This document shows positions 9,005 through 18,033 of a stretch of 64,000 nt of DNA, in pieces. The notes under the pieces were generated by a model. It saw only the letters and a list, made by a program, of their open reading frames with translations, did no database searches and was not told where the DNA came from. Each line of letters starts with the position of its first letter. Position 1 is the first letter of the stretch. The stretch covers positions 1 through 64,000 of the forward strand of contig CADCIH010000019.1 of assembly GCA_902801465.1 (NCBI GenBank). The letters are read 5' to 3'. Both the position numbers and the translations under genes were made by a program. This DNA comes from an uncultured Bacteroidia bacterium. GTDB taxonomy: Bacteria > Bacteroidota > Bacteroidia > Bacteroidales > F082.

Positions 9005-10435
9005 TTAGTAGCGATAGATGTCGGACTTGTAAGGACCTTCCACCGGCACGCCGATGTAGTCGGCTTGTTTTTGAGTGAGCTTGGTAAGCTTCACGCCGAT
9101 CTTCTCGAGATGCAGGCGTGCCACTTCCTCGTCGAGGTATTTGGGCAGGCAATACACGCCCACCTTGTATTCATCGCGTTTCGCCCAGAGGTCCATCTGC
9201 GCCAGCGTCTGGTTGGTGAACGAGTTGCTCATCACAAAGCTGGCGTGGCCAGTGGCGCAGCCCAGGTTGACCAGACGGCCCGAGGCCAACAGGAAGATGC
9301 AGTGTCCGTCGTCGAACACATATTTGTCGACTTGAGGCTTGATATTGATCTTCTCCTTCAAGTGCTCGGTCTTCTCGAGGCGGTCCACTTGGATCTCGTT
9401 GTCGAAGTGTCCGATGTTGCACACGATGGCTTGGTCTTTCATCTTAAGGATATGTTCGAGGGTGATCACGTCGCAGTTGCCCGTGGTGGTCACAAAGATG
9501 TTGCCTTCCTTGACGGCTTCTTCCATCGTGGTGACCTCGAAGCCTTCCATGGCCGCTTGCAGGGCGCAGATGGGGTCGATTTCGGTGACGAGGACGCGAG
9601 CGCCGTAGCTCTTCATGGAGTGTGAGCATCCCTTGCCCACTTCGCCGTAGCCACAGACCACGACCACCTTGCCGGCAATCATCACGTCAGTGGCGCGTTT
9701 GATGCCGTCGGCCAGCGACTCACGGCAGCCGTAGAGGTTGTCGAACTTCGACTTGGTGACCGAGTCGTTCACGTTGATGGCGGGAACCAGCAGCTCGCCG
9801 CGTTCCTGCATCTGGTAGAGGCGATGCACGCCTGTGGTCGTCTCTTCGGAGACGCCTTTCCAGCCTTTCACCACGGTATGCCAGAAGGTGGGATTCTCTT
9901 TATAGGTGGCCTTGATGACGCTCATCAAAGCGCGTTCTTCCTCGCTGCCGCACGGGGCATCCAGAAGCTTGGGGTCGTTCTCACAGGCATAGCCTTTGTG
10001 GATGAGCAGGGTGGCGTCGCCGCCGTCATCGACGATGAGGTCCGGGCCGGTGCCATCGGGGAAGGTGATGGCGCGTTTGGTGCACCACCAGTAGTCCTCG
10101 AGGGTCTCCCCTTTCCAAGCAAACACCGAGGTACCAGTCTGGGCGATGGCAGCCGCGGCATGGTCTTGGGTTGAATAGATGTTGCAGCTGCACCAACGGA
10201 CAGTAGCACCGAGTTCAACCAACGTCTCAATCAGACAGGCAGTCTGGATGGTCATGTGCAGCGAACCCATGATCTTGGCTCCTTTCAACGGCTTGGTGTC
10301 GCCATATTTCTTACGGAGGGCCATCAGGCCGGGCATTTCGTGTTCAGAGACTTCAATCTCTTTTCTTCCCCAGTCGGCCAAGTTGATATCGGCAACAAGG
10401 TACTGGAGGTCTTTATTCAATAATTTTTCGTTCAT
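9005..10435 (-). CDS. ahcY: Adenosylhomocysteinase (S-adenosylhomocysteine hydrolase)
   Basis: 476 residues, full length for the long bacterial form. It splits S-adenosylhomocysteine to adenosine and homocysteine using bound NAD, clearing the product inhibitor of methyltransferases. Visible: NAD-binding [13 protein letters not shown], substrate-site HMTIQTA and [13 protein letters not shown], and the typical C-terminus ending YRY. First gene of the run continuing through the glycosyltransferase, purD, DUF6427 and rnhB. A TAACTTTG promoter box lies 26 nt upstream. I see no SAH riboswitch fold in the short leader. Confidence 0.97.
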   Translation of the reverse strand: MNEKLLNKDLQYLVADINLADWGRKEIEVSEHEMPGLMALRKKYGDTKPLKGAKIMGSLHMTIQTACLIETLVELGATVRWCSCNIYSTQDHAAAAIAQTGTSVFAWKGETLEDYWWCTKRAITFPDGTGPDLIVDDGGDATLLIHKGYACENDPKLLDAPCGSEEERALMSVIKATYKENPTFWHTVVKGWKGVSEETTTGVHRLYQMQERGELLVPAINVNDSVTKSKFDNLYGCRESLADGIKRATDVMIAGKVVVVCGYGEVGKGCSHSMKSYGARVLVTEIDPICALQAAMEGFEVTTMEEAVKEGNIFVTTTGNCDVITLEHILKMKDQAIVCNIGHFDNEIQVDRLEKTEHLKEKINIKPQVDKYVFDDGHCIFLLASGRLVNLGCATGHASFVMSNSFTNQTLAQMDLWAKRDEYKVGVYCLPKYLDEEVARLHLEKIGVKLTKLTQKQADYIGVPVEGPYKSDIYRY

Positions 10436-10460
10436 GATTTAATCGTTTTAATCAAATCGG

Positions 10461-10468
10461 CAAAGTTA
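10461..10468 (-). promoter_or_regulatory. -7 promoter box for ahcY
   Basis: TAACTTTG (minus) fits TAnnTTTG and sits 26 nt before the ahcY ATG in the 44-bp gap after the GLUG-protein gene. Expected leader about 20 nt. Confidence 0.65.
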
Positions 10469-10479
10469 AGGATTTTTAC

Positions 10480-11883
10480 TTACCTGACTATCAGTTTTGT
10501 CAACTTCATTCCTTTTTCGCCTTCAAGACGGACAAAATACAGACCCTGAGGCAGTTCGACAATGGCTTTCTCGTTGACCTGAAGTGTCATGACGATTTGT
10601 CCCACCACGTTAAAAACGGAGAGCATGCCTGTGCCTTCGACGGTGAACTGGCCGTTGGTGGGATTGGGGTATACTGTCAGGGATTGGAGGGAGGTCTCTC
10701 CCACGGACAGGTTGTTGGCACCAAGGATGGGATAGCCGTCGTTCATGTTAAGGGTGTCGGCGCACCACACGGGGTCCACCTGATTGAGCATTTCAACAAA
10801 CTCAGGGGCACGCATGGCCTCGGCGTCCATGGCCTCTCCTTCACCGCCGCCATTGCAGGTGTTGAGGTAATAGGCATTCTCCACAACGCCATTGGAACCG
10901 AACCAGCCGAGCACGCCGCCCGGTTCACAGATTTCATACGAAACAGTCCCTACATTATAGCAATTAGACATGATATTGGTGCCCAACGTCACAATGCCAA
11001 TAACGCCACCAACAACACTATTGGTGAACCCTTGGGGAACGGAAGAGCCTGTGCTTGAGACACTACCGGTATTGTAACAATTACGGATAGTGCTATTACC
11101 TCTCAAACCACCACCAAGGATGCCGCCAGTAAAGCCATTTCCTGTGACATCGCCGTTGTTGTAGCATTCGAGCACCTCGGTGGACGAGCCACTGACAATA
11201 CCACCTGCTGCTTTTTCTCCATTCACATTGCCCACGTTATAGCAATTATGAATCATATCAGCCTTATCGCCGATAATGCCTCCCGCATTAGTGCCATCGA
11301 CTTCGGCGCCATTCCAGCAATGCGACACCAAAGTCCGATTGCTACCCGAAACATTGCAGGTTCCCGCAATACCGCCGCATATTCTAGCTTTGATGTAGCC
11401 GTTGGTGACAAACACGTTTTCCACCACTGTCTGGCCCTCGGTCGCTGTCAACACACCGAACAAGCCTGCGGCTCCAGTTATCTCATTGATATAAATGTTC
11501 GAGATACTGTGTCCGCAACCGTCGAAATGTCCTTTGAAAGTCAAATCCGAATAGTCGCCGACACAGACTGGAGTCATATTTCTCAAGCAGCCGTCTTCAT
11601 AATAGGAATCATTTACCAATCCAATGGGAATCCACTGCTGGGTCTCACTGCCATTGAGGTCGATATCGGTGGTCAGTTTGAAATACAATCCCTCGGTATT
11701 GAAGGCTTTGCCCACCATATAGGAAAGGTAAGCCAGATTAGCCGCCGACTCGATCAAGAAAGGATCTTCCTCGGTGCCGGTACCACGGGTCCACAACTGT
11801 CTTGAGCCGTCCCAAACGCTGGTCTGGGCTTGGGCAAACACGCCCGTCAAAAGAAACAGGGTGATAATATATATTTTTTTCAT
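10480..11883 (-). CDS. Secreted GLUG-repeat protein with type IX secretion C-terminal domain
   Basis: 467 residues. N-terminal signal peptide (MKKIYIITLFLLTGVFAQAQ). The middle carries repeated glycine-rich GLUG-like units of the form GGI.G...I.NCYN.G.V from about residue 150 to 340, a repeat found in surface and adhesin-like proteins. The last ~70 residues are a type A sorting domain (VYPNPTNGQF, ending GLYFVRLEGEKG..LTKLIVR), which directs export across the outer membrane by the type IX system and surface attachment. It starts 5 nt after the preceding secreted-protein gene. Ligand unknown. Confidence 0.88.
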   Translation of the reverse strand: MKKIYIITLFLLTGVFAQAQTSVWDGSRQLWTRGTGTEEDPFLIESAANLAYLSYMVGKAFNTEGLYFKLTTDIDLNGSETQQWIPIGLVNDSYYEDGCLRNMTPVCVGDYSDLTFKGHFDGCGHSISNIYINEITGAAGLFGVLTATEGQTVVENVFVTNGYIKARICGGIAGTCNVSGSNRTLVSHCWNGAEVDGTNAGGIIGDKADMIHNCYNVGNVNGEKAAGGIVSGSSTEVLECYNNGDVTGNGFTGGILGGGLRGNSTIRNCYNTGSVSSTGSSVPQGFTNSVVGGVIGIVTLGTNIMSNCYNVGTVSYEICEPGGVLGWFGSNGVVENAYYLNTCNGGGEGEAMDAEAMRAPEFVEMLNQVDPVWCADTLNMNDGYPILGANNLSVGETSLQSLTVYPNPTNGQFTVEGTGMLSVFNVVGQIVMTLQVNEKAIVELPQGLYFVRLEGEKGMKLTKLIVR

Positions 11884-11888
11884 GGCGA

Positions 11889-13307
11889 TTACTTTTTAAG
11901 GTTGTTGAAGAATGAGATGATCTGGTCAATGAACTCTCCACGGCGTTCCATGGCGGAGGCACTACTGTTTTTCCATACGGTAATCTCAGCGAGGTCTAGT
12001 TCCTTGACGCTACCAGCAGGAAACACGAAGGGACCCACCATGCCCAGTCCACGACGGTCGAAAGGTTCATTGCCAGCCTCTTCGTCCGTCCAATATTTGC
12101 CATTGGTGTTGTATCCCTCGTTGGGAGCGATGCCATTGGTGCCAATGTTATCGGGGTCGGAGTCACCGGGGTACATATAGTTGCATTCGGGACCCACACA
12201 GCCCGGGGTGCCCGGATAGGCGTTACCTCCGTACTGCATGTGTACGCCGTCTTTCCAACAACCGCGAAGTAATAAGTAATACTCCTCAGCCTCCCTTGGG
12301 TCGCCCGTGACAGAGGCGTCGTTGTTGTGATACATGAACCCCGTCATCCCCAGGTTTTCGGGAGTTGAAAGGATGGTAGTCACCTGTGCTGGACAGTTGT
12401 CGCCATAGGAGGAAGGCTCACCGTTGCCGTCAATCTCATAGCCATTATAAGCATAGAATGAGTTGCGACGCACATCGCATCCAACATAGTCATCCTGGGC
12501 ATAACCGATGTCCCAGTCGTACCACAAGCCCAGATAGACATCATGATAGTCACGTGACGAACGGTTGATCATTTTATAATGGGTGAAAACCGTGTTGTCG
12601 AGCGCTTCGTCGTTAGGAGCCTCGAAGGCATAAACCATGGCATGGACCTCAACCCCCAGCGGAAGACCGTTCGATTCGGTATGAGCCTTATAATTGTCGT
12701 TGAAGATGAAAAACAGGCAATGGTCGCCCTTGATGTCGGGATAGTCACCATCGGCGGGGGTGTAACGGCCGTCGCCGTTCACATCCACAAAAGGAGCCAG
12801 GTCTTGGGCATAGTCACCTTCGCCGTGAGCAGGCCACGTGAGTATGTCCTCAGGAATCTGGTAAGCAGCGTTGTTGTAATTGGCCTTGAACTGCTCGATC
12901 TCAGCGCGAGTCAAGCTCCAGATACGATGAAATTTCAAAGCCGTCATCAAGTCAAGCGTCGCATCGGCAGTAGACAGCGGGCCACTCCAGTAGTCCTGTC
13001 CCCCACCTTGGACAGATGCGGTTTGTCCGTACCGCATGGCAGCCAAATAGAGCTGGTCGGTAGCATCCAGACCTCCGATCCAAAGGGATTTTTGGAACAC
13101 GGTGGATTTACCACTTCCCATGGGCACTTCCCAAGATGGACAGGGATTGATGTCATCGTCAGATTGATAGTTCAAAAAAACAGTGCCATCACCAAGAACG
13201 GTTCCACGCACATTGTTCGCATCGATGTGCGAGATAGGCGGCACTTGCGCCATTGAGGCCATCGCCAGAGCGCAAATACCTAAACATAGCAAAATCTTCT
13301 TTTTCAT
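11889..13307 (-). CDS. Secreted protein of unknown function
   Basis: 472 residues with a clear signal peptide (MKKKILLCLGICALAMASMAQ). The body resembles the large N-terminal region seen in many Bacteroidetes type IX-secreted proteins (FQKSLWIGGLDATDQLYLAAMRY, DVNGDGRYTPADGDYPDIKGD, the latter calcium-loop-like). The usual C-terminal sorting domain is absent: the protein ends at FIDQIISFFNNLKK. Either it stays in the periplasm or it has lost its sorting domain. It lies 11 nt after the TonB receptor and 5 nt before the GLUG gene, so the three probably act together at the outer membrane. Confidence 0.7.
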   Translation of the reverse strand: MKKKILLCLGICALAMASMAQVPPISHIDANNVRGTVLGDGTVFLNYQSDDDINPCPSWEVPMGSGKSTVFQKSLWIGGLDATDQLYLAAMRYGQTASVQGGGQDYWSGPLSTADATLDLMTALKFHRIWSLTRAEIEQFKANYNNAAYQIPEDILTWPAHGEGDYAQDLAPFVDVNGDGRYTPADGDYPDIKGDHCLFFIFNDNYKAHTESNGLPLGVEVHAMVYAFEAPNDEALDNTVFTHYKMINRSSRDYHDVYLGLWYDWDIGYAQDDYVGCDVRRNSFYAYNGYEIDGNGEPSSYGDNCPAQVTTILSTPENLGMTGFMYHNNDASVTGDPREAEEYYLLLRGCWKDGVHMQYGGNAYPGTPGCVGPECNYMYPGDSDPDNIGTNGIAPNEGYNTNGKYWTDEEAGNEPFDRRGLGMVGPFVFPAGSVKELDLAEITVWKNSSASAMERRGEFIDQIISFFNNLKK

Positions 13308-13318
13308 AATATTACATA

Positions 13319-15244
13319 TTAATATTTATAATTAATCATCAATTCAAAACTTCTTCCCGGCATCGGTCGCCAGAGCACGTTCTGATAGTCCTTATCAGTA
13401 ATGTTGTTGCACCGCAGCTCACAACGGAACTTGCCCCATTGTTTGCCGAAGGCGACATGATGAAGCGCGTATGAAGGAAGGTCCCTGAGCACATCGTTTT
13501 CGGCATAGGTAGTGTTCCTGACGCCAGTGACTTCAAGTGTATAGCTCAAATCCCAGGTATTCCACCGCACGTTGGCAAACAGGTTGCCGTGATGACGAGG
13601 TATGTATATCAGCTGTTTTCCAAGGATGCCATACATCTGTGCGTTTTCGCTTTCGTCGGTAGTGAAGGTGAACACGTAGTTTCCGGAGAGGCTGTATTTC
13701 CAATCGCCGTGGGTATAATTCAAGTCAATATGGTTCTCAATGCCCCGGGCAAACACTTTGGCCACGTTTTGCGGCACCCAAAAACGGTAACTCGTGGGCA
13801 CCCATTGAATCCAGTTTTTCACATTCGAAGCATAGACGCCAGTACGCCATTCGAGTTTCACGCCTCCCTTGTTGAGTTGGTAGCTGGCTGCAAGATCGAC
13901 GGTGCGTCCATTCTCGGGCAACAGGTCCGGATTGCCGCCAGGGTACCAATAGAGGTCGTTCAGCGAAGGGTTGCGGTAGTTGTGGCTGTAACCCAAGGTC
14001 AACCCCAAACCCATCGGGAAATGATAGGAGAAAGTGGCTGTGGGGAACACGCCCATCGATTTGCCGTCAACAACGTCGTATCGGGCCGTCACACTAAGAT
14101 CTGCGTTGTTGAAAGGGTTGCCCTCCACGGCGAGATAGGCGCTCACCATGTTGCGCCGCTTGGTGTCGGCATAGTTGTTCGAGTTGACCTCCTCACGGTC
14201 CCATTGCAGTTTTCCTTTCAACTTCCACGAGGCAAAGAGCTGCTGTTCCACATTGGCGATCTGATGGAGAATCATGGCGTCATTGAGCGAATTTATCATG
14301 GTGACCGTCACCGTCGAGTCATTCTGTGGATGGGTCTCCAGATAGTAGTGCTGTTTCTCAAAAAACGCCGCCGACCTTAGCTGAAGGCTACCCGAAGGCC
14401 AATACAGTTTATAGGAAAGGGTATTGCGTGAGAAACTGTCGCGGTTCCATTCCTTGGTGGTCTTATTCACCACATTGGGCATGATGGGTGGCAGGTTGCG
14501 GTTGTTCCACTGGTTCCACGATGTCAATGAAAGGATGCCGTGTTTTAGCATCACACTCACTTCTGGCATCACGCCGTAATCCACGAAGTCGGCATTCTGT
14601 TGCCTCATGGTCTTGTGGGGAAACACCCCTGTGTTGTAGTATTTGAAGTCGTTATCCGACGAGTTGCGATAGGCCTTCACCCGGAACGAGACCCGCTTCC
14701 CGCAATAGCCTGCCGTGACAAAACTCCCCCATGTGTTGAAGCTGCCATAAGTCTGCTTGAGATCGAGAATCAAGCCTTTGCCGAAAGTGCTCTTGCTGTC
14801 GATGTTGACCGAGCCCCCCAACCCTCCGCTATTGTTGGAAGTGCCACTCCCCCACTTCAGGTCGATGTCATCTGCCAAAAACACGGGGATAGTACTGAAA
14901 TCAACCTGTCCCAACGTAGGCGCATTCAACTGGAACCCGTTCCAAAGCACAAGGGTATGACTTGCCGTGGTACCTCGAAACGAAGCCGTGGATACTCCTC
15001 CCGGACCGTATGTCTTGATGAAGACCGGGCTATGTTGAATTAATAACTCCGAAAGCGTAGATGTGCTTTTGGTTTCAAGCACGAGAGAATCCACTTTCTT
15101 CATTATCAAAGGATTAAGAGCCTCAGTCTTAATCTGGCTGGCAGTCACATCGACCGTTTTAAGAATAACGGTATCCTGAGCTTGGATCGGGAGCCATGCC
15201 AAACTCAGCATCATGAACGATATAAAACGCCATAAGGATTTCAC
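13319..15244 (-). CDS. TonB-dependent outer membrane receptor
   Basis: About 641 residues from the GTG at 15244. Signal peptide (VKSLWRFISFMMLSLAWLPIQAQ), plug domain (VDVTASQIKT, LSELLIQHSPVFIKTYG, STASFRGTTASHTLVLWNG, GGLGGSVNID) and a long barrel ending in alternating aromatic residues. No N-terminal carboxypeptidase-regulatory extension, so it is a BtuB-size receptor rather than SusC-like. The open frame extends to 15322, but the promoter box at 15271-15278 lies downstream of that codon, so I favour 15244; the ATG at 15214 is also possible. Substrate unknown: no cobalamin riboswitch was seen. Confidence 0.87.
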   Translation of the reverse strand: MKSLWRFISFMMLSLAWLPIQAQDTVILKTVDVTASQIKTEALNPLIMKKVDSLVLETKSTSTLSELLIQHSPVFIKTYGPGGVSTASFRGTTASHTLVLWNGFQLNAPTLGQVDFSTIPVFLADDIDLKWGSGTSNNSGGLGGSVNIDSKSTFGKGLILDLKQTYGSFNTWGSFVTAGYCGKRVSFRVKAYRNSSDNDFKYYNTGVFPHKTMRQQNADFVDYGVMPEVSVMLKHGILSLTSWNQWNNRNLPPIMPNVVNKTTKEWNRDSFSRNTLSYKLYWPSGSLQLRSAAFFEKQHYYLETHPQNDSTVTVTMINSLNDAMILHQIANVEQQLFASWKLKGKLQWDREEVNSNNYADTKRRNMVSAYLAVEGNPFNNADLSVTARYDVVDGKSMGVFPTATFSYHFPMGLGLTLGYSHNYRNPSLNDLYWYPGGNPDLLPENGRTVDLAASYQLNKGGVKLEWRTGVYASNVKNWIQWVPTSYRFWVPQNVAKVFARGIENHIDLNYTHGDWKYSLSGNYVFTFTTDESENAQMYGILGKQLIYIPRHHGNLFANVRWNTWDLSYTLEVTGVRNTTYAENDVLRDLPSYALHHVAFGKQWGKFRCELRCNNITDKDYQNVLWRPMPGRSFELMINYKY

Positions 15245-15259
15245 ATCAGGATATTTTTC

Positions 15260-15278
15260 TAATTTTGCATCAAAATTA
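15260..15278. promoter_or_regulatory. Palindromic face-to-face promoter pair for the TonB receptor and the 101-residue protein
   Basis: TAATTTTG on plus (15260-15267) and TAATTTTG on minus (15271-15278) are separated by CAT, giving a perfect 8+3+8 inverted repeat. The plus box serves the ATG at 15294, the minus box the receptor start at 15244. The two transcripts would overlap by a few bases, and the two sites cannot be bound at the same time. Confidence 0.65.
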
Positions 15279-15293
15279 CAAAAAACTAACGAT

Positions 15294-15599
15294 ATGAAGC
15301 CCGTAGAAGTTAAGAATTTCAAGCTTTACACCACGGCGGTGATCAGCATCGAGTGGAAACAAGAGTTGCTCAATGTGAACCTCGACTTGGCTATGATGCT
15401 CAAAATGATGGAAATCGAGGGTCTCACCAGGGAAGACATCCAGAAATACAGTGAGCAAGGCAAGCCCATCCCTTTTAAAAAGGTGGTGTTAAACCTCTTC
15501 ACCGACGATGGCAAGGCGGGACAATACTACACCGACGAGTCGTTCTGTGAAGACGACGACCCGACGGTGTTTTACGTAGAACTGAAAACGGAAAACTGA
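15294..15599 (+). CDS. Small conserved-looking protein of unknown function
   Basis: 101 residues starting MKPVEVKNFKLYTTAVISIEW. No signal peptide, membrane segment or known motif; about 30 residues of strand-like sequence, then an acidic C-terminal third (DDGKAGQYYTDESFCEDDD). The ATG is 27 nt after a plus-strand TAATTTTG box, which fixes the start over an upstream in-frame ATG at 15213. The last codons run into a low-complexity hairpin shared with the convergent NfnAB-type gene. Function not recognised. Confidence 0.65.
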   Translation: MKPVEVKNFKLYTTAVISIEWKQELLNVNLDLAMMLKMMEIEGLTREDIQKYSEQGKPIPFKKVVLNLFTDDGKAGQYYTDESFCEDDDPTVFYVELKTEN

Positions 15600-15637
15600 A
15601 AACGGAAAGTTTTCCGTTCTCCGTTTTCCGTTCTCCG
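15584..15637. repeat. Low-complexity hairpin between convergent genes
   Basis: GAAAACGG-type units on the left (15584-15609) pair with TTTTCCGTTCTCC-type units on the right (15610-15637). The stem is imperfect but long, and spans the stop of the 101-residue gene. It probably works as a bidirectional terminator and belongs to the family of short-unit intergenic repeats in this genome. Confidence 0.55.
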
Positions 15638-15640
15638 GTT

Positions 15641-17908
15641 CTACAGTGATTTAATGTACTCGTCGATGGCTTTCGCGGCTTTCTTGCCGGCGCCCATGGC
15701 GAGGATGACTGTGGCTGCGCCGCTGACTGCGTCGCCACCGGCGAAGATGCCGGGACGTGAGGTGGCACCCACCTCGTCAGCCACGATGCAACCCTTACGG
15801 TTGAGTTCGAGGTTACGGGTGGTGCTGCCGATGAGCGGGTTCGGCGAGGTACCCAGGGCCATGATGATCATATCCACGTCGAGGACAAACTCCGAGCCTT
15901 CGACCGGGACGGGGCTGCGACGGCCAGAGGCATCGGGCTCGCCCAACTCACAGCGGACGCACTTGAAGCCCTTCACCCAGCCGTTCTCGTCGCCCAGCAC
16001 CTCCACGGGAGCGGTGAGCAGGTCGAACTGCACGCCCTCTTCCTTGGCATGATGCACCTCCTCCACACGAGCGGGGAGCTCAGCCTCGGAACGACGATAG
16101 ACGATATGCACCTCCGAGCCAAGACGCAAGGCGGTACGAGCGGCATCCATGGCCACGTTGCCACCACCGACCACGGCGACTCTCTTACCCACAAAGTTCG
16201 GGGTCTGGAAGCCCTCCTTATAGGCGAACAGCAGGTTGTTACGAGTCAGGAACTCATTGGCTGAGACCACACCGCAGAGGTTCTCGCCCGGCACGTTGAG
16301 CATCATCGGGAAGCCAGCGCCCGAGCCTACGAACACAGCCTCGAAGCCCTCACGGTGCATCAACTCGTCGATGGTGATGGTGCGGCCGATGACTACGTCC
16401 TTTTCGAACTTGGCGCCCAGACGGCGTACGCTCTCCACCTCTTTCTTCACCACGGTTTCCTTCGGCAGACGGAACGACGGGATGCCATACATCAGCACGC
16501 CGCCGAGTTCATGCAAGGCCTCGAAGATGGTCACGTCGTAGCCCATCGAGAGCAGGTCCTTGGCGCAGGTCAAACCTGAGGGACCGCTACCGATGATCGC
16601 CACCTTGTGGCCATTCGGGATGCACTGGCTGCTGAAGTGAAGGTCATGCTCGATGGCATAGTCGCCCACGAAACGCTCCAGCTTGCCGATGGCGATGGGC
16701 TCGAACTTCTTGCCCATGATGCAGCTCCCCTCGCATTGGGTCTCCTGCGGACACACACGGCCGCATACTGCAGGCAAGGCAGAGTCGCAACTGATGACAC
16801 CGGCTGCGCCTTCGAAGTCGCCTTTGGCCACACGGGCGATGAAGCCAGGGATGTTGACGTTGACAGGGCAATGCTTCACACACTGCGGGTCCTTGCAGTT
16901 GAGGCAGCGCTGGGCCTCCATGATGGCCATGTCGGCAGAATAGCCCAGACACACCTCGTCGAAGTTATGCGCACGGACCTCGGGCTTCTGTTCCGGAACG
17001 GGAACTCTATGTTTTTTATCGAAAGTCTCTTCAGAGATGCCACCGATATGGCACTCGTGGCCTTCGGCTTTCTCCTCTGCGACCAATTGTTTGCGGGTCA
17101 CCACGTTGTTGTACATGGCCTGACGCTTCATGGCTTCGTCGAAATCGACATCCTTGCCCAGGAACTCGGGGCCGTCGATGCAGGTGAACTTGGTCTTGCC
17201 TGCGATGCTCACACGACAGGCGCCGCACATGCCAGTGCCGTCAACCATGATTGAGTTGAGCGAGATGGTACAACGGATGCCCAGCTCTTCACAGGTCTTG
17301 GTGACGAACTTCATCATGATCATGGGTCCGATAGCCACCGCCTCGTCATAGATCTTGCCGCTGGCCACCAGCTGACGCAACACGTCGGTCACCAGGCCTT
17401 TGCGACCAGTGGATCCGTCGTCGGAGGTGACATAAAGATGGCAGTATTCCGAGAGCTCCTTTTCATATATAAGGAGGTCCTTGGTACGAGCACCGATGAT
17501 GCAGTCGGCCACCGCGCCATGTTCGTACAACCACTTCACCTGCGGGAAGATGGGAGCGATGCCCACGCCACCGCCGATGAACACGAACGAACGCTTACGG
17601 AGCTCTTCAGCGGTCATGGTAGCAAACTCAGAAGGCTTGCCCAACGGACCCACGATGTCGTGGAAACTGTCGCCCACCTGGTATTCAGCCATCTTCTTGG
17701 TAGACTCACCAATGGCCTTGAAGACGATGGTCACAGTACCTTTAACTCGCTGGTAATCACTGATAGTCAGAGGAATACGTTCTGAATTCTCTTCCATTTT
17801 GATAATCAGGAACTGTCCCGGCAGTGCCGAATGGGCAATTCTAGGGGCGTAAACGTCCATCAGGTAAGTTTCCGCCGCAAAAGTTTTCTTTTGTACAATT
17901 TCGAACAT
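15641..17908 (-). CDS. NfnAB-type fusion: ferredoxin-NADP reductase subunit plus GltA-like NADPH oxidoreductase
   Basis: 755 residues. Residues 1-~280 are a ferredoxin-NADP reductase/sulfide dehydrogenase beta-type flavoprotein with a [2Fe-2S] site (GTGMCGACRV, KFTCIDGPEF). The rest is a glutamate synthase small-subunit-like domain: N-terminal 4Fe-4S cysteines (CLNCKDPQCVKHCPVN, CGRVCPQETQCEGSC), FAD motif IIGSGPSGLTC and NADPH motif VVGGGNVAMDAA. In anaerobes this pair moves electrons between NAD(P)H and ferredoxin. The frame opens at 17959, but the TAAATTTG box at 17930-17937 puts the start at the ATG at 17908 (MFEIVQKKTF). No glutamate synthase large subunit is nearby, favouring the Nfn/Sud role. 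Confidence 0.9.
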   Translation of the reverse strand: MFEIVQKKTFAAETYLMDVYAPRIAHSALPGQFLIIKMEENSERIPLTISDYQRVKGTVTIVFKAIGESTKKMAEYQVGDSFHDIVGPLGKPSEFATMTAEELRKRSFVFIGGGVGIAPIFPQVKWLYEHGAVADCIIGARTKDLLIYEKELSEYCHLYVTSDDGSTGRKGLVTDVLRQLVASGKIYDEAVAIGPMIMMKFVTKTCEELGIRCTISLNSIMVDGTGMCGACRVSIAGKTKFTCIDGPEFLGKDVDFDEAMKRQAMYNNVVTRKQLVAEEKAEGHECHIGGISEETFDKKHRVPVPEQKPEVRAHNFDEVCLGYSADMAIMEAQRCLNCKDPQCVKHCPVNVNIPGFIARVAKGDFEGAAGVISCDSALPAVCGRVCPQETQCEGSCIMGKKFEPIAIGKLERFVGDYAIEHDLHFSSQCIPNGHKVAIIGSGPSGLTCAKDLLSMGYDVTIFEALHELGGVLMYGIPSFRLPKETVVKKEVESVRRLGAKFEKDVVIGRTITIDELMHREGFEAVFVGSGAGFPMMLNVPGENLCGVVSANEFLTRNNLLFAYKEGFQTPNFVGKRVAVVGGGNVAMDAARTALRLGSEVHIVYRRSEAELPARVEEVHHAKEEGVQFDLLTAPVEVLGDENGWVKGFKCVRCELGEPDASGRRSPVPVEGSEFVLDVDMIIMALGTSPNPLIGSTTRNLELNRKGCIVADEVGATSRPGIFAGGDAVSGAATVILAMGAGKKAAKAIDEYIKSL

Positions 17909-17929
17909 GACAATAAGGTTAAGTTGGGG

Positions 17930-17937
17930 CAAATTTA
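17930..17937 (-). promoter_or_regulatory. -7 promoter box for the NfnAB-type fusion
   Basis: TAAATTTG (minus), 22 nt upstream of the ATG at 17908. It excludes the upstream ATG at 17959 as start. Confidence 0.6.
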
Positions 17938-17970
17938 GGAAGTATTTTTTTGATTTCAAATTAAAAATTG

Positions 17971-18033
17971 AGAATTTAGAATTTAGAGACTCTCTAAATT
18001 CCTAATTCTTAATTCCTAATTCCTAATTCAAAA
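17971..18033. repeat. AATTC-rich short-unit repeat with hairpin
   Basis: GAATTTAGAG (17979-17988), loop ACT, CTCTAAATTC (17992-18001) is a perfect 10-bp stem, followed by tandem TAATTCCTAATTCT-like units to about 18030. It lies after the exonuclease stop and may terminate that transcript. The same unit occurs inside the subtilase gene at 45904-45944. Confidence 0.6.

Noticed and set aside
10436-10479. SAH riboswitch in front of ahcY
   Set aside because: The gap is 44 bp, the predicted leader about 20 nt, and no conserved fold fits.
15245-15300. Cobalamin riboswitch in front of the TonB receptor
   Set aside because: The predicted leader is about 20 nt, far too short, and no B12-box-like sequence is present.
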